The notes beneath the pieces are model-generated. The model did not search any database, was not told the DNA's origin, and saw nothing but the letters and a program-made list of their open reading frames with translations. 7,260 nucleotides of DNA from Blastocatellia bacterium. Lineage in GTDB: Bacteria > Acidobacteriota > Blastocatellia > Pyrinomonadales > Pyrinomonadaceae. The stretch spans positions 1-7,260 of the forward strand of contig JACDAK010000269.1 of the NCBI GenBank assembly GCA_013695495.1. The letters are read 5' to 3'. The position numbers were made by a program, and so were the translations under genes. This document shows, in pieces, positions 1 to 6,299 of this stretch (the stretch's first letter is position 1; each line of letters begins with the position of its first letter).

Positions 1-33
1 CTTTAAGGCTTAGTAAGAACTCGAGGCGAGCGT

Positions 34-62
34 AAAAAAGCGGCACTGTGGCCGCTCTTTTT
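34..62. terminator. Bidirectional intrinsic terminator
   Basis: A perfect 6-bp stem (AGCGGC at 39-44, GCCGCT at 51-56) encloses a 6-nt loop. An A-run lies on its left (34-38) and CTTTTT on its right (57-62). Read on the minus strand, the hairpin comes directly after the stop codon of the REC-GGDEF-EAL gene and ends in a run of T, so it should terminate that gene. Read on the plus strand it also ends in a T-run, so it could serve a convergent gene whose 3' end lies at or left of base 35. All three plus-strand frames meet a stop within bases 1-35, so the window does not show which frame such a gene would use. Confidence 0.8.
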
Positions 63-1813
63 CAATTCGGGGCTATGGATACCAACGAGATGAACTCGTC
101 TGGCGGAAGTGGCGGGCTGAAAAGGAATCCCTGAGCCTCGTCGCAGCGGAGCAGGTGAAGAAACTTGAACTGCTCTTCGGTTTCCACTCCCTCGGCAACG
201 ACGCGGAGACGCAGGTTGTGCGCCAGTGTGACCATCGCCATTGCCAAAGCGGCTTCGTCCGGATCGGTCGTGACGTCGCGAATGAACGAGCGGTCGATCT
301 TCAGAACATCGATGGGCAGGCTTTTGAGATGCCCGAGCGAGGAATAGCCCGTGCCGAAATCGTCGAGCGAGATGGTGATTCCGGTTTTCTTCAGGTCGGC
401 AAGTGTCGCAATAGAAGCTGTGGAATCGCGCATCAAGCAACTCTCGGTGATCTCTAGGTTGAGCTGCGAAGGCGGAAGTCCGGTTTCTCCTAATACGCTT
501 TTAACCTTTTCTGCAAGATCGCTAGCCTGCATCTGCTCCAGCGAAAGATTTACCGCGACCGTTAGGTTGTGTCCTGCCTTTCGCCACGCGCTCGTCCAGC
601 GGCACGCCTCACGAAGTACCCATTCGCCTAAAGGCACGATAAGGCCGGTTTCTTCAGCGGATGGGATGAAATCGGCGGGCGAGATCAGGCCGAACTCCGG
701 ATGCTGCCATCGAACAAGTGCCTCAGAACCGATTATCTTTCGCGTGTTTAAGTCTACTTTTGGCTGGAAATAAACCTCAAACTCTTCGCGCTCAAGAGCC
801 CGCCACAGGTTGGCTTCCAGCGTCAGGCGTTTGATCGCCCGATCGTTAATATCTGCAGTATAGAATGCGACCGAATCGCCGTTTCTGCCGCGGGCCTTTG
901 AAAGTGCGGCGCGGGCGTTTCGCAGTAAGGTTCCCGAATCTGTTCCGTCGCTCGGGAAAACGCTTATACCAACGCTTGGTGTTACGAACACTTCCTGATC
1001 CTCAACCTGAACCGGCCGATTTAGCGATTTAATTATCTTTTTAGAAATATCGACGAGTTCCTGGTCGTTGTGATGGATCGTGTAGATCATCACAAACTCG
1101 TCTGCCTCAAAACGGGAGATGGTTACGCGAGCATCAACGACCTCTTGCAACCGGTTCGCGATCTCGATGAGGGTTGCGTCCGCAACCGCATGGCCGAACG
1201 TATCCTGAACCTTTGTAAAACCCTCAAGCTGAAGATAGAGCACTGCCGCCTTTTTATTGCCGTCGGCCGTAAGCACAGCCTGCGCGAGCCGATCCTGGAA
1301 AAGTGCTCGGTTCGGCAGCCCCGTCAATCCGTCGTGAAACGCGATATGATTCAGCTGCTCGGTCCGTTCTACTACAAGGCTCTCGAGCTGTGTTTCGTGA
1401 CGGCGGCGTTCAGATAAAAGATGATGGTGAACGACCGCACGGCGAACGGCGACCTCGACGAAATCGAGCTCGAACGGTTTCTTAATGTAATCGAAAGCGC
1501 CGACGCGCATGGCCTCGATCGCATGATCGATCGTCTGATTTCCGCTAATCATCACAACGGCCGCATCCGGGCATGCGTCCAGGATCCTCGGAACCATGTC
1601 AATTCCGTTGATGTCGCCAAGATCGATATCGCTCAGGACCACATCAAAGCTTTCTTTGCGGATGAGGTCCATGACCTCTATTCCTGACGCTGCCGTGCTG
1701 CACGCGTAGTCATCTTTCAGAAACTCGAAAAGGACATTGCGAACCAGAGCTTCGTCATCAATGATGAGAATGCGTGCCTTGGAAACCTCCAAGCCATTTA
1801 AGGTGTCGATCAT
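62..1813 (-). CDS. Response regulator with degenerate GGDEF and intact EAL domain (predicted c-di-GMP phosphodiesterase)
   Basis: A 583-residue cytoplasmic protein predicted to hydrolyse cyclic di-GMP under phosphorelay control. The receiver domain (about 13-127) has acidic pair D19/D20, phospho-acceptor D62, S90 and K112. A short helical linker (about 130-155) follows. The GGDEF-type domain (about 156-325) is degenerate: the signature is EADEF (236-240), Q195 replaces the usual metal-binding Asp, Q203 replaces the usual Asn, and no RxxD inhibitory site precedes the signature. It is probably not a cyclase. The EAL domain (about 340-578) keeps the residues expected for activity: E364 in EAL, N422, E454, D484/D485 in DDFGTG, K505, E541 and Q561. 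I chose the ATG at 1813. An in-frame TTG at 1858, two codons after a stop, would add 15 residues; neither start has a strong ribosome-binding site. No histidine kinase lies beside it, so it is an orphan regulator within this window. Family assignment is secure; the phosphodiesterase activity is inferred. Confidence 0.95.
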   Translation of the reverse strand: MIDTLNGLEVSKARILIIDDEALVRNVLFEFLKDDYACSTAASGIEVMDLIRKESFDVVLSDIDLGDINGIDMVPRILDACPDAAVVMISGNQTIDHAIEAMRVGAFDYIKKPFELDFVEVAVRRAVVHHHLLSERRRHETQLESLVVERTEQLNHIAFHDGLTGLPNRALFQDRLAQAVLTADGNKKAAVLYLQLEGFTKVQDTFGHAVADATLIEIANRLQEVVDARVTISRFEADEFVMIYTIHHNDQELVDISKKIIKSLNRPVQVEDQEVFVTPSVGISVFPSDGTDSGTLLRNARAALSKARGRNGDSVAFYTADINDRAIKRLTLEANLWRALEREEFEVYFQPKVDLNTRKIIGSEALVRWQHPEFGLISPADFIPSAEETGLIVPLGEWVLREACRWTSAWRKAGHNLTVAVNLSLEQMQASDLAEKVKSVLGETGLPPSQLNLEITESCLMRDSTASIATLADLKKTGITISLDDFGTGYSSLGHLKSLPIDVLKIDRSFIRDVTTDPDEAALAMAMVTLAHNLRLRVVAEGVETEEQFKFLHLLRCDEAQGFLFSPPLPPDEFISLVSIAPN

Positions 1814-1891
1814 ATATTCTGCGGTTTCGGTGGCTCGCTCTCGGTGCTTAAGAATCAAGACCTAGTTACTGCAACGATTATGCCAACTTAT

Positions 1892-1920
1892 ATCTTAGTA
1901 TTATGCGACCGATGAGCCAA
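1892..1920 (-). promoter_or_regulatory. Weak sigma70-like promoter candidate for the REC-GGDEF-EAL gene
   Basis: Read on the minus strand, TTGGCT (1915-1920) and TAAGAT (1892-1897) are separated by 17 bp. Each matches the sigma70 consensus at 4 of 6 positions. It lies between the terminator of the upstream gene and the regulator's start, about 80 bp before the ATG at 1813, where a promoter is expected. The match is weak and could be chance. Confidence 0.3.
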
Positions 1921-1939
1921 AATGCAGGGTCGGGTGCAG

Positions 1940-1965
1940 AAAAGCCCCGGACATTAGCCCGGGGC
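1940..1965 (-). terminator. Intrinsic terminator of the small exported protein gene
   Basis: The 7-bp GC-only stem GCCCCGG (1944-1950) and CCGGGGC (1959-1965) has an 8-nt loop. On the minus strand it is followed by TTTT (1943-1940). It sits about 30 bp after the stop codon of the 1995-2507 gene and ahead of the next minus-strand gene, so the two genes are probably separate transcription units. Confidence 0.75.
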
Positions 1966-1994
1966 GAGGATATCTGGTACATAGCGGGCTGCGA

Positions 1995-2507
1995 TCAGCT
2001 CACATCGAACGTGCGGCCAATAATGTCCGTAAATGTCCTGATCGACCGGAGGCTGTCGCGAAACCCGGTAAACCTTAACAGATAGACGTCATCGCCAGAT
2101 CTGAGGAAATAGAATCGCCCGCTCATCGGGCGTCCCGCCCTAACGAACTCAAAGTTGAATACCGTGCCGCTGAGCTTCCCACGGAAGGCCTCTTCGCGGC
2201 CCGCCACGTACCCCTGCAAAAACCTCAGTTTTTGCTCTTCGTCGCGTACGATGTCGGTCATTTGAGCGTTGCGGGCAACTGAAAGCTTCCGAACCTCGAG
2301 ATGCCCGTCGGTGCGGTCGGTAAATACATATTCGACATTCGGCGACGTTACCGAAGGCTTGACGGTCATTTTCCAGCGCGGGTCGGGTACCTCAAACGTG
2401 TATTCGACGTTCGGGTCACTAAACGTATCAGTCTGGGCAGAGATCGCCTCTGCCGAAACAAAGCCGGCAAAGAGCAATAGAAATAGGGTGAAACGTAGTT
2501 TTCGCAT
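1995..2507 (-). CDS. Small exported protein of unknown function (possible PsbP/DcrB-like fold)
   Basis: A 170-residue protein with a clear Sec signal peptide: basic MRK, a hydrophobic core at about 6-18, then ISA-Q with likely cleavage after A24. It has no cysteine for lipidation, so the mature protein of about 146 residues should be soluble in the periplasm or secreted. The mature part alternates short hydrophobic strands with charged turns. It ends in a YxLRFTG-like stretch and a SxxTFxxIIGRTFDV tail, a pattern reminiscent of PsbP/Mog1/DcrB-type beta-sheet domains; this is an impression, not an assignment. Residues 31-54 and 55-78 look like a duplicated unit (PNVEYxF in both). The ATG at 2507 is taken because it starts the signal peptide, although no clear Shine-Dalgarno precedes it. 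A strong terminator follows. The rhomboid gene ends 97 bp upstream on the same strand; whether they share a message is unclear, since a promoter candidate lies between them. No function is claimed. Confidence 0.85.
   Translation of the reverse strand: MRKLRFTLFLLLFAGFVSAEAISAQTDTFSDPNVEYTFEVPDPRWKMTVKPSVTSPNVEYVFTDRTDGHLEVRKLSVARNAQMTDIVRDEEQKLRFLQGYVAGREEAFRGKLSGTVFNFEFVRAGRPMSGRFYFLRSGDDVYLLRFTGFRDSLRSIRTFTDIIGRTFDVS
2329..2414 (-). repeat. Direct repeat inside the small exported protein gene, spaced 72 bp
   Basis: Two 14-bp copies of TATTCGAC(A/G)TTCGG (plus-strand reading) lie at 2329-2342 and 2401-2414, differing at one base. The offset is exactly 72 bp, or 24 codons, in the same frame, and both encode PNVEY. 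Aligning the full 24-residue units gives 10 identical positions. This suggests an old tandem duplication within the gene, though it could also be a recurring strand motif of the fold. Confidence 0.6.
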
Positions 2508-2528
2508 AACAATTCGCTTTGGAGCGGT

Positions 2529-2557
2529 ATTCTATCTTACTTCGATGGTAAATCGAA
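2529..2557 (-). promoter_or_regulatory. Promoter candidate overlapping a TTCGAT-N5-ATCGAA inverted repeat
   Basis: On the minus strand TAGAAT (2534-2529) matches the sigma70 -10 hexamer at 5 of 6 positions, about 20 bp upstream of the ATG at 2507. No good -35 hexamer is found at 16-18 bp. Instead that position holds a perfect 6-bp inverted repeat, TTCGAT (2541-2546) and ATCGAA (2552-2557), with a 5-bp spacer. A dyad in place of a -35 box would fit an activator or repressor site. It has no T-run, so it does not look like a terminator for the rhomboid gene. Confidence 0.35.
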
Positions 2558-2606
2558 AGTTAGATGATACGGATACTCCATATGTTGCACCGCGGCATAT
2601 CGCCGG

Positions 2607-3314
2607 TCAGACTTCCCGACCGAGTGCAAAGACCTTGATCAACGCGACACCGGCTATAAATCCGCCGATGTGGGCCGCATATGCCACGCCGCCTCCGCCC
2701 GCCGGCGTCATAAAGCCGAGAATGACTTGATAAGCGATCCATATGCCGAGAGCTACGAACGCCGGCACTGTCGTGAGGAAATGGAAGATGATCGCACGTA
2801 CCTTTCGCTGCGGGAAAAGCAGAATATATCCGCCAAGCACGCCCGATATAGCTCCTGACGCCCCAAGCATCGGAATAACGGAATTCGGGTCCATCATAAT
2901 CTGTGCAAGGGCCGCCGCAATGCCGCACACCAGATAAAAGGCAGCGAAACGAATATGTCCGAGCAGATTTTCAAGGTTGTCGCCGAACACGAATAGGAAA
3001 AGCATATTCCCGAAGATGTGCGCAATGTCCCCGTGCATAAACATCGAACTAATGAAGTTGAAATAGACCGGAAGGGGCGTGCTGTAATGCTGAATCTGGC
3101 CAGTGTTCCCCATCGAGTCACGAACGACCTGGGCCCCCGACAGATCCACCCCAGTCGTGATCTCTTGCGGCACTAAAGAGTAGCCGTACGTGAACGATTC
3201 GTTCGAGCCCAGTTGTTGGAGAAACACGAAAACGAGAATGTTGATCCCGATGAAAATATAGTTCACGAATGGAACTATCGTGACATCAGTGTTGTCATCG
3301 CCAATTGGAAACAT
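2607..3314 (-). CDS. Rhomboid family intramembrane serine protease
   Basis: A 235-residue, six-helix inner-membrane protease that cleaves transmembrane segments of other proteins. The catalytic dyad is present: S153 in GASGAISG on TM4 and H215 in AAHIGG on TM6. HIFGN (99-103) supplies the conserved His and Asn of TM2 associated with the oxyanion hole. TM1 is at about 15-33. A long polar loop (about 36-84) with the PQEITTG stretch precedes TM2 (about 85-110), and the FGDNLE loop follows. The glycine-rich segment AGGGGVAYAAH precedes the catalytic His, as is usual. The length is normal for the compact bacterial type with no extra N-terminal domain. The N-terminal MFPIGDDN is typical of this subgroup, and the start is fixed by a strong GGAGGGG site 3 bp upstream. 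The substrate cannot be read from sequence, and no neighbour is an obvious one. No terminator is visible after the stop. Confidence 0.95.
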   Translation of the reverse strand: MFPIGDDNTDVTIVPFVNYIFIGINILVFVFLQQLGSNESFTYGYSLVPQEITTGVDLSGAQVVRDSMGNTGQIQHYSTPLPVYFNFISSMFMHGDIAHIFGNMLFLFVFGDNLENLLGHIRFAAFYLVCGIAAALAQIMMDPNSVIPMLGASGAISGVLGGYILLFPQRKVRAIIFHFLTTVPAFVALGIWIAYQVILGFMTPAGGGGVAYAAHIGGFIAGVALIKVFALGREV

Positions 3315-3317
3315 GAT

Positions 3318-3324
3318 CCCCTCC
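3318..3324 (-). promoter_or_regulatory. Strong Shine-Dalgarno of the rhomboid gene
   Basis: GGAGGGG on the minus strand lies just before the ATG at 3314 and supports that start. It is the only strong ribosome-binding site among the gene starts in this window, which suggests efficient translation relative to its neighbours. Confidence 0.75.
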
Positions 3325-3344
3325 GTGAAATGAACCCGTACAGA

Positions 3345-3373
3345 ATTTTACCGCATCACTGCCCATCTGCAAA
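3345..3373 (-). promoter_or_regulatory. Sigma70-like promoter of the rhomboid gene
   Basis: On the minus strand TTTGCA (3373-3368; 4 of 6 to TTGACA) and TAAAAT (3350-3345; 5 of 6 to TATAAT) are separated by 17 bp. Transcription would begin near 3338, giving a leader of about 24 nt that contains the Shine-Dalgarno at 3318-3324. Position, spacing and match agree, making this the best promoter candidate in the window. Confidence 0.5.
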
Positions 3374-3504
3374 TCGCGTTCACAACCGAGTTGACCCTTC
3401 CTGCGAACATTCGGAAGCGTCTGTTCCCGTCGCATCGCGGAGGCCGACGGCCCTGCCCGGCTCGGACGTTTGATTTAAGTGAAAAAAAAGGCGAAACTCC
3501 GAAC
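3374..3504 (+). other. Upstream region of the symporter operon, no gene called
   Basis: This spacer should hold the plus-strand promoter and leader of the symporter-dehydrogenase pair. I found no convincing -35/-10 pair: TTGACC at 3391-3396 has no -10 partner at 16-18 bp. The symporter frame is open back to a TTG at 3391, but the 38 extra residues are rich in Arg and Pro, unlike a symporter N-terminus, so I treat the stretch as untranslated. It contains short GC-rich dyads (for example GGCC-GAC-GGCC near 3442-3452) and an A-run at 3481-3488 just before the start region. Confidence 0.4.
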
Positions 3505-4812
3505 ATGAAAAACCTCGCTCTTCACTGGAGAATACTTCTGGGAATGGCTGCAGGCGTCCTCTTCGCCGCGATCCTGATCAGGTTCGAATGGGGACCGCAG
3601 TTCATAGTCGATTGGATCAAGCCTTTCGGCACGATCTTCATCAACGCTCTTAAACTGATCGCGATTCCCCTTATCCTGGGCTCGCTGATCAAGGGCATCT
3701 CCGACCTCAACAACATCACACAGCTCTCCAAGATGGGCTTCCGCACGATAGGGATCTATCTGTGCACGACGGTGCTGGCGGTAAGCCTGGGGCTGACGAT
3801 CGTGAACGTGGTGCAACCGGGCGGGGCCGTAACCGAAGAGACTCGGGCACAGCTTATAAGCAGCTATCAGACAGATGCAACGGCGCGAATCACTGCGGCG
3901 GAGAAGCAGCAGCAGGCGGGCCCGCTAAAGGCTCTGGAAGATATGGTGCCTGAGAACATCGTCGGGGCGGCGAGTTCGAACGGCAACATGCTTCAAGTGA
4001 TCATTTTTGCGATATTTTTTGGTATCGGTTTGATTCTGATTCCGCCCGATAAGGCGGCGCCGGTCAAAGGGTTTTTCGCGGGCTTAAACGACGTCGTGCT
4101 GAAGATGATCGACCTGATCATGCTCGCCGCGCCGTTCGGGGTTTTCGCGCTGCTTGCAGCGATCATTGCCGAGGCGCCCGGAACTGACCTGTTCATCGCG
4201 CTGCTGTGGTATGCCTTCTCGGTGTTGCTCGGGTTAGGGATACTATATTTCGTTTATGTCGGCCTCGTTTGGGTATTTACTCAGAGAACACCGCGGTTCT
4301 TCCTGACCGGTATCGCTCCGGCCCAGTTACTCGCGTTTTCGACCAGTTCAAGCGCGGCCACGCTCCCGGTAACCATGGAGCGGGTTGAGGAACACCTGGG
4401 CGTTGACAGTGAGGTTGCGAGCTTTGTACTGCCGATAGGAGCGACGGTGAATATGGACGGCACTAGCCTTTATCAGGCAGTGGCGGCGGTGTTCATCGCA
4501 CAGGCATTCGGTATGGACCTCAGCATCGGTGCTCAGCTCGGCATTATCTTGACGGCAACGCTTGCATCTATCGGCAGCGCTGCGGTTCCCGGAGCGGGAA
4601 TGGTGATGCTGGTGATCGTTCTGGCGCAGGCCGGCATTCCCGAGGTCGGGCTTGCACTGATCTTCGCGATCGACCGTCCGCTCGATATGTGCCGCACGAC
4701 GATCAACGTTACAGGCGACGCGACCGTTTCGATGATTGTCGCCAAGTCGCTGGGCAAGCTCGGCGAACCCAAGGCTAAGAACTGGGACGATCGGCTCGAT
4801 GAAGTAGTATGA
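3505..4812 (+). CDS. Dicarboxylate/acidic amino acid:cation symporter (DAACS family, GltP/DctA-like)
   Basis: A 435-residue inner-membrane secondary transporter that takes up acidic amino acids or C4-type dicarboxylates with sodium ions or protons. Family landmarks appear in order: TM1 from about residue 8; KLIAIPLILGSLIKGI in TM2; the SSSAATLPVT serine-rich tip of hairpin 1 (281-290); NMDGTS in TM7 (316-321); SAAVPGAG of hairpin 2 (358-365); and the TM8 signature containing D390, D394, R397, N401 and D405. In the archaeal homologue GltPh the TM8 aspartates, Arg and Asn bind substrate and sodium. R397 is the residue that recognises the substrate's second carboxylate, so an acidic substrate is favoured over a neutral one. 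Length is normal. ATG 3505 is chosen over the upstream TTG at 3391 because MKNLALHW leads straight into TM1; its Shine-Dalgarno is weak. The stop overlaps the next start (ATGA), implying translational coupling. Glutamate, aspartate, malate/succinate or a related acid cannot be separated by reading alone. Confidence 0.93.
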   Translation: MKNLALHWRILLGMAAGVLFAAILIRFEWGPQFIVDWIKPFGTIFINALKLIAIPLILGSLIKGISDLNNITQLSKMGFRTIGIYLCTTVLAVSLGLTIVNVVQPGGAVTEETRAQLISSYQTDATARITAAEKQQQAGPLKALEDMVPENIVGAASSNGNMLQVIIFAIFFGIGLILIPPDKAAPVKGFFAGLNDVVLKMIDLIMLAAPFGVFALLAAIIAEAPGTDLFIALLWYAFSVLLGLGILYFVYVGLVWVFTQRTPRFFLTGIAPAQLLAFSTSSSAATLPVTMERVEEHLGVDSEVASFVLPIGATVNMDGTSLYQAVAAVFIAQAFGMDLSIGAQLGIILTATLASIGSAAVPGAGMVMLVIVLAQAGIPEVGLALIFAIDRPLDMCRTTINVTGDATVSMIVAKSLGKLGEPKAKNWDDRLDEVV

Positions 4813-6239
4813 CGTCGTTCAGCTCGATCCATTTCGAATCATCGGGTCGCAAGTCGACCGCGGCCTCGCGGCCCGAAGTGATCGAAAAACTCCAGGCTGC
4901 CGTCGGCTTCGATAATGTTCTGGTCGAGCCCGACAAGGTCGAGCCGTATGGGGCCGACGCTGTCAAAGAGAAGTTCCCGCCCGAAGCCGTCGTTTTCCCC
5001 TCTAACACGGCCGAGATGGTCACGGTACTTAAGATCGCGAACGAACATGTGTTTCCGGTGACCGCACGCGGCGGCGGCGTCGGCTACACAGGCGGCGCAG
5101 TTCCCGTCGACGGCGGCATCGTCATCGGCACAGACCGGATGAACCGCATTATCGAGATCAACGCTGACGATCTCTATGCGATCTGTGAGCCCGGCGTAAC
5201 CACTTACGCCCTCCAGCAGGCAGCCGCTGAAATAGGGCTTCTCTTCGCACCCGACCCTGCGAGTTATAAAGATTCGTTCATCGGCGGCAACATCGCCGAG
5301 AATGCCGGTGGCATGCGCACCCCGAAATACGGAGTGACCAAGCATCACGTATTAGGGCTCGAGGTGGTAACCGCGACAGGCGACGTGATTCGCACTGGCG
5401 GCAAGACGGTCAAGAACGTCGTCGGTTTCGACCTCACCGGATTAATGTGCGGCAGCGAAGGCATGCTCGGTATCATCACCGAAGCCACCCTCAAGTTGAT
5501 GCCAATGCCTGAGGCCACTTCCACGGTGCGTGCAAGCTTTCGCTCGATGAAAGCAGCCTGCGAGGTGCTCACTAAGTTCACGCCGCACGGTCTCCTGCCC
5601 ATGGCTATGGAGGTCATCGACAAATTCTGCGTCGCTGCCGTCGAGGAAAACTTCGCTTTCGGCCTATCGAAAGATGCCGAGGCGCTTCTTCTCGTCGCTG
5701 TCGACGGATCGAGCGAGCAGGTCGCGAGCGATGCCAAGATGATCGAACAGTTAATCGCCGACAATGGCGGATTCGAGATTCTCCGTTCACGCTCAAAAGA
5801 AGAAGAGGACAAGCTCTGGGACGTCCGCCGAGCGATCTCACCATCGTTGATGAAATACGGCACGCTTAAAATAAACGAAGACGTTGTGGTGCCGCGCTCC
5901 AAGGTTCCGGAACTTGTAGCTGAGATCGAAGAGATCGGCAGACGTCACGACACATTTGTCGCCAATTTCGGCCACGCCGGGGACGGCAACATCCACGTCA
6001 ACTTTGTCGTCGACCGTGACGACGCCGACGCCGTCGCACGCGCGCGCCGATGCGTTTCTGAAACATTTCGCCTCGCTGTCCAACTTGGCGGCACCATCTC
6101 CGGAGAACACGGCATCGGCTACGTAAAAGCCCCCTACATGTCCTACGCCATCGACGCCCCCACGCTCGAGATAATGAAAGGCATCAAACAGGTCTTCGAC
6201 CCCAAAGGCATACTCAACCCGGGAAAGATGTTCGTCTGA
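4809..6239 (+). CDS. FAD-linked 2-hydroxyacid dehydrogenase, GlcD/D-lactate/D-2-hydroxyglutarate dehydrogenase family
   Basis: A 476-residue flavoprotein of the VAO/PCMH fold (COG0277, GlcD-like) that oxidises a D-2-hydroxyacid to the 2-oxoacid. The FAD-binding domain (about 58-232) contains RGGGVGYTGGAVP (88-100), the FIGGNIAENAGG stretch (157-168) and GFDLTGLMCGSEGMLGIITE (206-225). The C-terminal FAD-oxidase domain (about 235-475) contains GHAGDGNIHVN (388-398), SGEHGIG (431-437) and the terminal DPKGILNPGK. H389, H396 and E433 match the metal ligands of D-2-hydroxyglutarate dehydrogenases, with H434 as catalytic base; R340 and K354 are likely substrate contacts. It lacks a signal peptide and membrane helices, so it is cytoplasmic or peripheral. 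Length matches the family (E. coli GlcD is slightly longer). No GlcE or GlcF follows, so it probably acts alone or with an electron acceptor encoded elsewhere. The ATG overlaps the symporter stop. Exact substrate is unresolved, so no symbol is given. Confidence 0.93.
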   Translation: MTSFSSIHFESSGRKSTAASRPEVIEKLQAAVGFDNVLVEPDKVEPYGADAVKEKFPPEAVVFPSNTAEMVTVLKIANEHVFPVTARGGGVGYTGGAVPVDGGIVIGTDRMNRIIEINADDLYAICEPGVTTYALQQAAAEIGLLFAPDPASYKDSFIGGNIAENAGGMRTPKYGVTKHHVLGLEVVTATGDVIRTGGKTVKNVVGFDLTGLMCGSEGMLGIITEATLKLMPMPEATSTVRASFRSMKAACEVLTKFTPHGLLPMAMEVIDKFCVAAVEENFAFGLSKDAEALLLVAVDGSSEQVASDAKMIEQLIADNGGFEILRSRSKEEEDKLWDVRRAISPSLMKYGTLKINEDVVVPRSKVPELVAEIEEIGRRHDTFVANFGHAGDGNIHVNFVVDRDDADAVARARRCVSETFRLAVQLGGTISGEHGIGYVKAPYMSYAIDAPTLEIMKGIKQVFDPKGILNPGKMFV

Positions 6240-6299
6240 ACTTCTGCAACCGAACCGCAATTGTGCGCGTAATATGACTGCTACTGATACTCAACAATT

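Noticed and set aside
1814..1858. TTG start adding 15 residues to the REC-GGDEF-EAL protein
   Set aside because: Possible but less likely: the receiver domain begins about 13 residues after the ATG at 1813, and the TTG has only a weak AGG upstream. Kept as an alternative in the gene entry.
1903..2085. Small plus-strand frame of 60 codons between the regulator and the exported protein
   Set aside because: It crosses the terminator hairpin at 1944-1965 and enters the antisense of the exported protein gene; no ribosome-binding site.
2269..2730. Plus-strand frame of 153 codons over the exported protein and rhomboid 3' ends
   Set aside because: It spans the ends of two well-supported minus-strand genes and the spacer between them, with no protein motif or start signal.
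3397..3418. Dyad CTTCC...GGAAG upstream of the symporter as a regulatory hairpin or LexA-type box
   Set aside because: The arms are short, the inner CGAA-CA-TTCG would leave a 2-nt loop, and it does not match a known operator consensus.
3391..3504. In-frame TTG-started N-terminal extension of the symporter (38 residues)
   Set aside because: It is rich in Arg and Pro, has no ribosome-binding site, and does not resemble the symporter family N-terminus, which begins at the ATG at 3505.
4839..5902. Long minus-strand open frames opposite the FAD-linked dehydrogenase (169 and 185 codons)
   Set aside because: They lie wholly antisense to a gene with clear family motifs, show no recognisable domain, and are expected by-products of GC-biased codon use.
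6247..6290. Promoter for the histidine phosphatase in the 60-bp gap after the dehydrogenase
   Set aside because: TTGTGC and GATACT are 19 bp apart (counting the intervening bases) and TAATAT has no -35 partner; none is good enough to call.
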